This document shows, one piece after another, positions 33,301-50,695 of a stretch of 64,000 nucleotides of DNA; positions within the stretch are counted from its first letter, which is position 1; the number at the start of each line of letters is the position of its first letter. Location of the stretch: positions 124,001 to 188,000 of the forward strand of contig JAIVFH010000004.1 of NCBI GenBank assembly GCA_025765595.1, read 5' to 3'. The notes under the pieces are model-generated. The model made no database searches. It saw nothing but the letters and a program-made list of their open reading frames with translations, and was not told the origin of the DNA. Source of the DNA: Obelidium mucronatum. Lineage: Eukaryota; Chytridiomycota; Chytridiomycetes; Chytridiales; Chytriomycetaceae. A program made the translations under genes and the position numbers.

Positions 33301-35487
33301 CACCATCGATCTTCATAACACGGCAATTGTGATGTAATTGTGTTATTTTTCATTTCATAGCCTACCTTTGCTTTTTTTGACTCTTGCAATGTGCTTTAGG
33401 AATTGCCAAATTGGGATTAGGCCGATCAACAGTCGGTACCATCGTTGCATCACTTGTTCTGGACTGGCTCAAAGGATTGAAATCATCCGACGAAATATCC
33501 TTCACCACATCACCAAAACCAGTATTCGCGACCGACCAAGCCTCTTAACTACCAAGTAATCCACTCTTTGATTCGAGTCATCCGAAACGGAGCGTCATGC
33601 CGCCGCTGGGTCGATACCACCATTGACGGCTGTTCCGCGCATTCCGCCCATATTCGTGACGCAATCGAAGTCTGGCGTCTCGCAGCCGAAAGCGAAACAG
33701 ATGAATCTCAGCGCCGCCGCGCTATTCGAAAAGGCCTGGCATGTCTGCGAAGATATTTTGCGCTCATTGCGTTCGCAGCGTATTTGGATCAGAAATCCAA
33801 CCATACCCCAAATAACGAGTTGGAGAGTTTCAAAAGCTGGATGAATGGTCATAAAGAATTTGATACCATGTTGGAAGAGATGGAGCATGGTGGGATGAAG
33901 AGTTTGGTTCCTGTTGAGCATTTACTTCCAGGAGATGGAATCGCTTTGACAAATGAAGTGATTGATGTTGTAGATGGAAGGAATGGTGCTGTGTTGGCGA
34001 AACATACTATTTTGAAGGTGGATGTATTCCCAGGCGCTCAAAAGCTGTCTCTGATTGAAAGAGTAGATGGTACTCGGTGTAATTCTTTTTAGTGTGTGTG
34101 TGCGGGAGCTATTTTTGATGATTGTTTTTTTTTTGGTTAGGTGCTCCAAATTATCGTCGCATTCCAGTGCTTGATATTCTTAACTCCATCACATACAAAC
34201 CTATATCTCATCGTGTCGATGAGAGAGCGGTGTATGGAATCGGAATGCCCACAAAAGATGCCATCAAAAACACTCTGAACAGGTGTGAAGCCGGACCTGG
34301 TGGACCCGTCAAAATTGTGTGGACCTCTTTGCGTGAAGAGCCGGTTATTTATGTCAAGGGTATGCACAGTGTTACTTTCTTATTATTAAATGGCTAATTT
34401 TGATTCTAAACCTGAAAATCACAGGTCGACCCTTCGTGTTGAGACTATTCCAAGAGCCAACCAAGAACCTGGAAACAACTGGTATTGCTCGCGAGCGTGT
34501 CGAAGCAATGGAGCAACAAATGAAGCTGGATTGTATTGCGGAACTGAAGCGATATGGTGGTCGCTTGTTGCTTCATTCTGAGGAACTCACAAGCTCCGGG
34601 TTTTCTATTCTTCCAGTTTGGGAGTCCTGCTCTGTGGAGGAAATTGAAACTCCTTTGGAAGTGTATCAATCAATTGTTTCTGAGAATTATCAAGTGGACT
34701 ACAAACGGGTTCCAATGTGAGTCTATATACTTTGTGAATGCGTTTTTTAATAACGCGATTCTAGTACCGATGAGCAAGCCCCGATTCCCGATGTATTTGA
34801 TCAGCTCGTTGAACGCTTGACTGTCTTGGAAAGTAACACGGAAGCTATTTTTAACTGCCAAATGGGACGAGGACGCACAACAACTGGAATTGTGATTGCT
34901 TGTCTGCTTGAAATGATTGTTGGCAACAAAACGCTCAAGAGCAGCATCCCTAATGGATTGCTGGACGAAGAAACACCAATCTCGCCGATGCCCTTTGGTT
35001 CTAATGGTGCCATAATTTCTGAGAATGATAAGAGTTATGAACGGTATAATGCGGGAGAGTTCAAGATTATTTTGCAATTGCTGAGTGCATTGGAGTATGG
35101 CCGACTGGCGAAAAAGCTAACGGATCGGGCGATTGATAAATGTGAGCATTTACAGAATCTTCGAATCGCCATCTATGATTACAAATTACGGCTGGAGGCT
35201 TTGGAGGCGCATTCACCAAAGGTAATTATACCCATCACAAACTTGGTCTTGTCGACCTTCTTACAGGTCTTTTTTTTTGCGGTTTCAAGTGGATGGCAAT
35301 GAGGTCTGTGGGTCTTAACTACCTGATGAGATACTTTTATTTGATCGTCTTTGCTGAGTACTTGATTGAGGAGATGTGTGAATCCTCAGAGTGGCCAGCG
35401 AAACCAAAACAGACATTTAGCCGGTGGTTGTCGGATCGCCGGGAAATTCAAAATATTTCCAAAAGGTCAAATCAAAGCTTGGACTAA
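30354..35487 (+). CDS. Paladin-like protein with three phosphatase modules
   Basis: A multi-exon gene for a protein of ~1,400 residues. A GC-rich Pro/Ser-rich N-terminus (~180 residues) is followed by three repeats of the paladin unit: REEPVIYI, a GxPFVLR segment, RLEQLEARLKEDIL, a W(E/I)-x block, and then a Cys-x5-Arg phosphatase loop. The loops are NCGMGVGRTT (~31552), NCQIG..LGRS (~33404) and NCQMGRGRTTTG (~34854), all with the catalytic Cys and Arg. Each is followed by an LRY/ERYFFLL-type helix, and the protein ends after YLMRYFYLIVFAEYL. Paladin proteins are linked to phosphoinositide metabolism. Extra bases disturb the second P-loop (GGG 33413-33415) and the next segment (TT 33545-33546). 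At least nine short GT-AG introns are needed. Confidence 0.85.
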
Positions 35488-35865
35488 TGTGTTGCTGTAT
35501 ATGTTTATATATATTTTTGGGGGGCAAGTTGTGATGTATTGGGAAAGAGGTGTGAAGGAGTAAATAAAATAACTGTTCAAATGATTTGACAATCAAAACC
35601 CCATGGTTACTCTGTGTCCAAACATAATGCAAGTTCAGTGAAGTTGGCTTCACTGAAAGGGGCGTTATTTTTTCATTCACAATCCACAACATTTTGAATG
35701 CTACATTCATTTTTATTTTTTCAATTATCAAAAGATATGAGTCCAAACAAATAATTGGGGCTGTTTCTCGTCTTGTGGATATTTGGCATAAACAAAATCT
35801 TATAGGACTGAAGAATCCCAAATGATGATAGGGTATCATCATGATACCAGTAAACATGAGTTTAC
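35488..35865. other. Convergent 3' region between paladin-like gene and kinase 1
   Basis: 378 A/T-rich bases between two convergent genes, with AATAAA-like signals (for example AAATAAAATAA at ~35562). No gene is seen. Confidence 0.4.
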
Positions 35866-40017
<4,152 letters not shown>

Positions 40018-40073
40018 TGAAGTGCTTTGTTTTGGAGTGGTTTTGGAATGAGAATTTTTCCCACAGCTAATTC
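40018..40073. promoter_or_regulatory. 56-base bidirectional promoter, kinase 1 / PSF3
   Basis: Only 56 bases separate the two divergent start codons. No TATA box is obvious, so transcripts probably start within or close to the coding starts of both genes. Confidence 0.45.
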
Positions 40074-41028
40074 ATGACAGACAAGTACTGGGACCTCGAT
40101 GACGTTCTCGCTGAGCAGCAGGTACGTTTGAGGTGTTAACATAAATATTTCGCTGACATGCCGCTTCACTGTTACGAAAGAAAATACCATGCTTTGTGTC
40201 TCTTGACATACCAGGATACGGGTTTCTGGACGGCAACAGTGCTGAAAATGTAAGGCTTTCAAGCTGGAATCTGTTTTGTGTTTCGTCGACTTGAATCTGA
40301 CGCTTCAAATGCAATGGTTATCGTCATGTCCGGTTCAAACAAAACAACCTCGACAAAATGAAACCACTAGCTGACAAAGAACACGCGTGTTGAAATGCCC
40401 TACTGGATGGTTTATCCAATGACTGTGTATGTTTTCTTTCAGTCTCCTTCCCTGATGGCTTATGTAGCACGTTGCAGAACCGACTCGGTTGAGATTGAAA
40501 TCCCTGCCTGTTTCGCCAAACGAGTCACTGACGATCTCTCCACTTCTGCTACTTCTGTGAACTTGAATGGACTGTGTCCTTGTTTTTTTTACTTTGGAAT
40601 CAAGTTCGTGAATCTCATTGAAGGCATTGCCTTGGGAAAAATCCTGGCCGAGGTACATAAAGGAACCATGGGATGAAGCATGCGCTCAATTCTTAACCAT
40701 TGAAAATACTTTTATGGCCGCCTTGATCGGTCTAAACTGGAATGACTGATAGGCTTTCTCAGAGCGCCTTGCGGAAATTATGCGCTACAGCCAGTCTGGA
40801 CGATCGACGAGTAAATTCATAACATTTCTAGACGAGACCGAGAAGCAAAGTTGGTGTTTGAGCGAAAACGTCCGAAAACTAAACATTTTCTTTCACACAA
40901 TTGACTCAACAGTTTTTGCTATTGGTCGCGATTCCTTTCAATCGGTGCAAATGTGGTCAAATGGTTTATGCCATGGTGATAAAATCCAAGCTGCCCGCGT
41001 CCTGAAGCGAACAAATATCAAGATGTGA
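40074..41028 (+). CDS. PSF3: GINS complex subunit PSF3
   Basis: GINS is part of the CMG replicative helicase. The first exon MTDKYWDLDDVLAEQQ (from 40074) is the conserved PSF3 start. Later exons give DIPGYGFLDGNSAEN (~40206), LTKNTRVEMPYWM (~40380), SLMAYVARCRTDSVEIEIP, FAKRVTDDL, FYFGIKFVNLIEG (~40590) and, after an intron, RLAEIM and FLDETEKQ, then the last exon IFAIGRDSFQSVQMWSNG ending at 41028. The pattern (short acidic start, LP/PF helix, FYFG(I/L)K block, C-terminal phi-x-x-G-R-x-S helix) fits PSF3. Some exon borders (~40120-40200) are not resolved. It sits between kinase 1 (divergent) and kinase 2 (same strand). Confidence 0.78.
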
Positions 41029-41163
41029 TTTGACAACAAAATAAACAGATTGTACCAGTCATCAGCAAGTATGTTGATTCATTAATCCGCCTTTTTTTAT
41101 TCTTTTCCCGAAGACAGGAAAAACGAGGGTCGTTCGTTTATTGATTTCATTATTGAAACAAAT

Positions 41164-43205
41164 ATGGCGAAATCCGATGCAATAGATTACACCCGTTTCT
41201 TCGCACATTATGCACTGTTATCAACTTTGGGCCGTGGCGAACACAGCTGTGTCAAAGTGGGAGTAAACGTGAGAACTCAAAAGCAGGTGCGATCAACTTT
41301 AATAGCACCCCTTCGACCAAGCACCCCTTGATGCTCTTTGACACAGGCTGCCATTAAACTGTATGAAAAATCAGTAATATCAGAAGATCGCAAACGTAGG
41401 CTTTTACGGGAATTCGATATCCTTCAGGTTTCTCGTTTTTCACATCTCACTGATCCTCCTCACGCAATCATTCCAGTCGCTCGACCATCCAAGGATAATA
41501 CGACTTCAACAAATCATTGATTCTGACGACAAATATTTGGGAGTCGTTACAGATCTATGTCCTGGTGCGTGGATAAGTGCGGTGGTACTTAAACGGTCAT
41601 GTGCTGACGTAAACAACCAAGGTGGGGAATTATTTAGGTTTGTTGTCACAAGCAAGAGACTTCAAGAGCCGATTGCCTGTCATCTCTTTGCCCAAATTGT
41701 TGTTGGGTTAAATTATTTGCATAGTGTGGGCATCGTGCATCGCGATTTAAAGCTTGTGAGATCTTTGATTTACTGATATTGTTCCACCCACAGTCACATC
41801 TAATTAATCCCTCCTTCTAAGGAAAATATTTTGCTGGATGCAAATCAGGATATTGTTCTGATAGATTTTGGAAATGCTGACAAAATCGGAGGGAACCACT
41901 AGCTGTGGTCTGGAATCAAGTGGTGCATCATTGGCATTTACATCGCCGGAGCTGCTGAGAGATGACCGATACTCTAAACCTTCAACCGATATTTGGAGCT
42001 GTGGCGTCGTTCTGTACACCATGTTATGTGGCCACCTTCCGTTCCCAGAAGATCCCGAAAACCCCTATGGCGCCGATATTGAGAAACTATATCAGCACAT
42101 CAAAAGAACAAAGCCCATTTATCCGAGACATCTTTCTATTGAAGCTTGTGACCTTATTCAATCAATGCTTCATGTGCGTCGACGGCATCGGGCAAATATG
42201 AACCTATGTCATGTGCCACTCGTTAGTGTCGTGACTGTGATTCAATATTCTCAATCTTATTTTGCATTCGCTTTCTTTTTCAGATGGCTTACACCAGCCG
42301 TGCGTATTTTCGAAGGAGAGCTTATGCGAAGGGAGAAACAATTAGAAACAATGGCGAGATATTTGTCCCCATCAAGCGTTCTGGAATCCAGAAGCAAGAT
42401 TGCTTCCACCCATCAATCTATCCACGACTTTTCCACTGGCCAGACGACAAAAGCAAAAACGACCAAGAAGCCCTCCCGATAGGATCGACACTCTCTCGCA
42501 TTTTAGCTGATGAATGGGGCCAATCTGCAATTTTGATACCACCCAATGATCTTGAAATGTTATCACCGCGACTTCGGAGAGAGAGCTTTTTCAGGGCCCA
42601 GTTATGAGGATAGAGAGGTTCAAATCGTCTTTACCGTGGGAATCCACATTGCCAGCTATTGAAAACAATCATAGTCGTACTCGAAGATTATCACAGGCTT
42701 CGGATTTCTCATTTTCTGATTCGGTTTTTATCCCCGAGAGAGTTGAATCTCTAGGCCGACCAAGCGTTCAATCAGCACCTGAACTATCTCGATCTACCCT
42801 CCCCGCTGGAAAACCCGAGCGAAAGAGCATTATGAAATCTAGTCTGGAGAGAACAAACAGTATCCCAATGAAACGCGTTTCAATTCGAGAAGACAAAACT
42901 CTTGTGAATGAGATCGTTGTGGGATCTGATATTGGGAATATTTGGTTTCGAGAGAATTGGAGGTCAACTATGGATTGCTTGAAACGAAAGTTATCCCGTG
43001 CCAAGTACCAACGAAGGTCCTCAACGCCAAATCAAGAAACCTATCAACAGGAAACCCTTTCAAGTCTTCAAACAGAGCTTCCATATCAACTCAAATAATC
43101 TACCGAGAAGTACCTGGTCGCCAGAAGAGAATTTATTCTGTGACGCTCCACGACCAACAAGGCGAGGCCTGGTCTATGTTTGATTTCAAGAGCATGAGGT
43201 TATAA
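41164..43205 (+). CDS. Divergent CAMK-type kinase (kinase 2)
   Basis: Related to kinases 1 and 3 but less conserved. The P-loop is GRGEHSCVKV, where the third Gly is Ser; Lys is kept (AAIKLYEKS), as are GIVHRDLK and DFGNAD. The activation segment SCGLESSGASLAFTSPELL has SPE instead of APE and lacks the Gly-Ser-Pro turn. DIWSCGVVLYTMLCGHLPF follows. The linker and C-terminus are poorly conserved; a vestige of a KA1-like end (IIYREVPG...YSVTLHDQQGEAWSMFDF) is read in a shifted frame up to 43205. An extra G in GGG 41891-41893 breaks the frame just after DFG. It may be active with altered regulation or on its way to a pseudokinase. Confidence 0.75.
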
Positions 43206-43447
43206 TTTTACGGAATCCTTTTTAAATTAAAGAAGCACGATACTAACTGTCAAGAAACAGGCGACCTGCTAAATTCCAAGACTCTGTCATTATGGGGATT
43301 CTTCAGGGGAAGTCACTCTCGGCCGCCTCCTCCTCGCTCCTAACCTATACGCTTACTTCTTTTGGTTTGAATTGTATAAAGCTAGAATTGCTTAGAATTA
43401 CATGGGACCAGTGGGATGAAATTTCAAATTTGTGCTTTTAATCAAAA
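43206..43447. promoter_or_regulatory. Spacer with kinase 3 promoter
   Basis: 242 bases between two plus-strand kinase genes. A TATAAAG lies at ~43375, about 73 bases before the kinase 3 ATG. No gene is seen. Confidence 0.4.
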
Positions 43448-46405
<2,958 letters not shown>

Positions 46406-46576
46406 AAGGAAAAAAAGACCATTTCTTGTATAGTCCTGCAAATATGTCACTTTTCGCTCCTTCTAATCTTTGTTTTTTTCCTTTAATTGCTTTGCTTTTT
46501 TGCGTTTTTTATAGACATAACTTTATTCACAAATATATACTTACAGTTGGAATAACTTAAAATTTTAAAACGCCAT

Positions 46577-48285
46577 TTAACTTAATTCATCATCACTGTT
46601 CTGTCCTTGCTCATCCAACCAATCCAGCAGTGGGTCAATCAATTGATCCGCATGCTCCAACGGAATATTACAACACGACGAAAAGACGGCTTTACAAAGC
46701 TGCTCATAGGGCCCTTTAACTGATTTTACAGATTCAATTTTCGTCAGGTACTCTGACTCTTGAAGTTCCTTCTTTTGAATGTAACTCCTCAATGAATCCA
46801 TCTGAAGCAAGACTTTTTTTCCACCTGGAGAAGTTACTTTGTGAGGTGATGAAGAGTTGTTAAGATTTGGATTCTTCTTTGGCTTTTCTGAAGAAGCAGG
46901 GAAGGTATGAGAAAATGAAGAGGTGGAAGATTGGGGAAGACGAGGAGGAGGAATGGTAAGACATCCCACAGCAGCCAACTCCTCAACAGCCTCTTCAACC
47001 CTTGACTTTTGCTGTGTACAGTCACGAACTATATTCGTTAGCTTTTGGATTCTCTTTTGGAGCAAGGGTATACTTTGGGATTGGGCAACAAGTGATTCAT
47101 GTTTCCGTCGAATTTGTGAGTGTTTTTTTGATGCGTGTAATTTGTCTGATTTGGCCTTGTGTAGTAGCGTGGAATATGTTGTTTGAATTTGGTTGAATTC
47201 AGTATGGAGAGATGAAACGGTTGATTTGATGGCTGTGATGGTTTACGAAGGTCAGCGGCTCTCATTCCCTTTTGAAGAAAAACCAATTAACTTAACTTGA
47301 TAGTTTTGATTGACTCGATTGCATGAATGCGCTGATGGGTATTATGTGAATCTCTTCTTCTTCTACGTCTTTCTTTAAGGAGTGGTTTATATTCCGTGGC
47401 GATGATTGGCTGACATTCCCCAGTTCCATCAAAGATGCAATGACTTCATTTTCTCTCTCCCTTTCTCTACCAGCAGCACCCGATGAATTTTGAAGCCAAG
47501 GTTCTACGGCAGTTTCTGTGACCGAAACACCAAAGTCCTTTGCTGTCAGCCCAGCAAGATTTGGAATCCCCGTGCGTGCCTTCAACCCATCCACGAGACT
47601 ACCGACAAGATTCAAATCACCCATTCGAGAAGCAACATTTAGAGCAGTATCGCCGTTGACATCTTGGGTATTTATGAACTGCGATAGTTGTAATGCGCAT
47701 TGTGATTGCAGTTCTGCATGCGAGTCAATAAGTCCACGAGTTCGTCCATGTAATATCGAGCGGCATAAACTCGTCCTTTGATTCCCGATGAAAGAGAAAT
47801 ATGGTGAAGTACAGAGCGGCCTTGGGAATCAGTGGAAAACAGAGAGGCAAAGTCTGGAGCGTCTGTTGTCACCACCAACTGAATTTTAGCACATTGTTGA
47901 AGACTCGTTCATTCAAGTATTCTTTTACCGCGAATAATTGCCTTCAAGACTTGGCTGAAGTTGTTATTATCGTAAGCGGCAGTGGCCATCACACATCGGA
48001 TCAATGGGGTTTCTCTGTTGTAGTTTGCAGCCGCAACTGGACTCATTGCTTCAAGAAGCGGCACGTTGGCGAAGGTTGCGGCCCTAATGTGCGGTGAGCA
48101 GCGTGACAGAGGGGGTATTCAGCGGGTTACCAATGATGCAACGTGTTGCCTTCGCCATCAACTGCCACTGCTGCCAAACCGTTAGATTCCAGTCTCCCTC
48201 CGATTGCTGCTATTGATTCAGCAATCGCTGTTGAATCGTCAGCAAATAGAGCACGGACGAGTGTTGTTGCTGTGACAACAACCAT
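46577..48285 (-). CDS. Swi6-like ankyrin-repeat cofactor of the MBF/SBF type
   Basis: The product contains the ankyrin blocks typical of Swi6/Mbp1/Res proteins: GEGNTLHHWAATFANVPLL, NYNRETPLIRCVMATAAYDNN, STDSQGRSVLHHISLSSG, then DVNGDTALNVASRMGDLNLV. A Ser/Glu linker and a C-terminal coiled coil (LHASKKHSQIRRKHESLV, KRIQKLTNIVRDCTQQ) follow, where these factors dimerise. The start at 48285 leaves no room for the N-terminal APSES/KilA-N DNA-binding domain, so it resembles Swi6 (adaptor) rather than Mbp1. In yeast such complexes drive G1/S genes. Several introns are needed; one missing base near 47695 and a phase problem near 47930 remain. It shares a 163-base promoter with another ankyrin gene. 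Confidence 0.8.
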
Positions 48286-48448
48286 CTCAATACGATAAAA
48301 ATAAAGAATAATAAGAAGAATAATAAATACTAACTATATGGTTATAATCTGTCTAAATCTATATATTTATACAGTCCGTTAAATTATTTTTCTAAATTGC
48401 GTATCAGCTGTGGAAGAATACCCTGTAAATCCCCCCACATTATTATTC
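48286..48448. promoter_or_regulatory. 163-base bidirectional promoter between two ankyrin genes
   Basis: A very A/T-rich gap with ATAAAAATAAAGAATAATAAG-like sequence near 48293 and TATATATTTATA near 48360. It has to serve both the Swi6-like gene (minus) and the ankyrin gene (plus). Confidence 0.45.
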
Positions 48449-49577
48449 ATGGCCACGACGGCACCATCGCGCACCACCTCGGCAGCGACCGCAAAGTCCA
48501 ACAAGGAAAACAGGGAAAACAGGGAAAACAAGGAGAACAGCAAGGAGCGGGAAAAGACGGCGCCTGGGCTTCGAACGCGCAAGCCGCCGCCGCCACGGCC
48601 GGACGCGCCGCTGACCGCCGACGAGGCCACGCTGCTAGCGGCGTGCGCGGCCGGCGACGTCGACGGCGTGTACGCGTGCGTGTGGGCGAAGGTCGACCTC
48701 AACTGCCGCATCCCGCACTACGGCACCACGTGAGGCTTGGCGCGTGACCTGTCAGCCACCCTGTGTAACCTTTACCCCACACTCACAGGCCGCTGTCCGT
48801 CGCCTTCCGCAACGGGCACCGCCCCGTCGTCAACCTGCTGATCCAGTTTGGCGCAAAGTTCGATCCGGACAACTACGGCGCCACGCCCGTGCACTGGTAC
48901 GCGTCGCGCCGCCGCTTGCTGTTCGACTAATCTGTTTTCCATGATCAGGGCCGCACATCACGGCCACTCGAAGCTGATAAAGGATCAAGTCCAGCAGGGC
49001 CACATTTCACGCGTCGATTTGCAAAAGAGGGACTTTTTTGGAAGCACGCCTCTGCATTTCGCAAGTGTCAACAACCTAACTGATTGCGTCCAAACCCTTT
49101 TGGATTGTGGAAGCGACAGTTTGGTGGCGAATAACGATGGCAGGCTGGCCAGCCATATCACAACAGACGACAAGATCAGGAATGTGCTGCTGGGTAAGCG
49201 TGCTTCTCAGTCTCGCCAATCTCTCGTGTTTGCACGATACTGATCCCTTTGCAGAGGCGCAAAAGTACGACGCCGAGCTGCACAAGCGCCAGGACGAAGA
49301 AGAGCGACTGGCGGCTAAAAAGAGCCGCGAAGCCGCGTCCGGCGCCGACAAAAAGAAAAAAGGCGGCGCAAAAGCAAAGGTCGGCGCACCCAAAAAACCA
49401 GCCACGGCCGCGGCGCCGAAAACAACGGGAAAGTCGGAAATTGTCGGATCGCGGAAAGTCGCGCTTCCGCCGCCGCCACCGCCGAAGAAAGCCGCTAATT
49501 CGGATTCCGCGCTGAACGCGTCGGCGGCAAAACTAAACAAAAAGACGCGCGCAAGCAACGCATGGACGGCTGCGTGA
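48449..49577 (+). CDS. Ankyrin-repeat protein with basic C-terminus
   Basis: Four exons join cleanly (introns ~48731-48789, ~48898-48948, ~49194-49253) to give ~315 residues. The N-terminus is Ala/Thr-rich, then has NKENRENRENKENS coded by a 9-base repeat (~48505-48540). Residues ~65-215 form about five ankyrin repeats (YGTTPLSVAFRNGHRPVVNL, YGATPVHWAAHHGHSKLI, FGSTPLHFASVNNLTDCV, DGRLASHITTDD). A charged helix (DAELHKRQDEEERLAAKK) and a Lys/Pro/Ala-rich tail follow. No frame damage. The 5' and 3' exons are GC-rich. Ankyrin proteins bind partner proteins; this partner is unknown. Confidence 0.8.
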
Positions 49578-49845
49578 GCTGTGGCATACAGTTGAAAGAA
49601 TAAAGCTCACTGTGTCATACATGCTGATTAAGTTACTTTTTTCCAACCAGAAGGTAAACTTTGGCAAGATATGGGAGACAGCACCATAGACAAGTAAGAG
49701 ACGACGGAAGATAAAGAAAAAGGTCATGAGAAAGAAAGAGGGAGAGAGAAGTTAGCTTTGTGTACGTGAAAAGAGTTGCTACGTTCCGTTCGGCGACGGC
49801 GTTGAGACGCGAGTTGGATGAAATTCTGATATTTATTTGAATTCA
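49578..49845. other. Spacer between ankyrin gene and ANP32-like gene
   Basis: 268 bases with an AATAAAG signal at ~49600 and purine-rich sequence. No coding frame or RNA gene is supported. Confidence 0.35.
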
Positions 49846-50638
49846 ATGCACGAAGCCAACTTTGACGGACAAAAGAACGCAAACGTCGGCGCACAAACGT
49901 TCATCGACGCCGACGCATCTTTCAATTTGCGGTGCCGCTCTTAGCGATATTTCGGCACTTTCGTCGCCGTTCGTTGTGGGCCTGGCGCTGGCCGACAACC
50001 GCATTTCCAGTCTGCCGCAGCGATTGGCACACAACCTTCCTGGTCCTGAAGTCGTTGGATCTAGCAAACAACCGTCCTTGCGCGTCTATCCGATCTTGAG
50101 CCTCTAAAGGAGTGCAAGGTCTTGACTCATCTCACCCTCGAGCTCAACCCACTCGCTAAAGCAAAGGATTATCGCGAATACGTCTTTGGTGAGCTACGAT
50201 GCGCTTTAAATATTCACTTACCCCTGCTATGGCACAGGACTAGGTTCCATCTCTTGTTGGGCTCGATGGGCTGGATGTTGATGGAAACGAAATTGAGGAA
50301 GACTTTGGCGATGACGACGATAATGATGATGACGATGAGGTAAGAGGCGTTGTATTTTTTGCGGGAGAAATAGGATTGACACGAGATGTTAGGAAGAAGA
50401 CGAGTATGAAGAGGAAGACGACGAAGATGCTGGAGAAGGGTGAGCTTCGAATTTCAGGACTCCAGTAATGAGTAACTTTTATTTTATTAGGGAGGAGATA
50501 GAGGAGGGGGAGGATGACGACGATGAGGATGATGGCGAAAATGAAGATGATGACGAACTTCAAAACAACAAACGAAAGCGCTCAGAAGATGACGATGATT
50601 TAGATGGCGATGATGAAGAACATGCCGCCAAAAAATGA
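49846..50638 (+). CDS. ANP32-like acidic leucine-rich nuclear protein
   Basis: ANP32 proteins bind histones and phosphatases through an LRR domain and a long acidic tail. After allowing +1 shifts at TTT 49861-49863, ~50039 and ~50079, the N-terminal half reads as LRRs (LSDISALSSPFVVGLALADN, LKSLDLANNR, LTHLTLELNPL, AKDYREYVF), closing with the VPSLVGLDGLDVDG cap typical of the family. The last ~95 residues are mostly Asp and Glu, ending NNKRKRSEDDD and AAKK, with a likely nuclear localisation signal (KRKR). Short introns interrupt the acidic part. It ends 57 bases from the convergent glycosyltransferase gene. Confidence 0.72.
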
Positions 50639-50695
50639 AAGCCCTGTATTTAAGTTCATAATCTTTTCTTGTCACCAAACCCTTAGCACCAGGGA

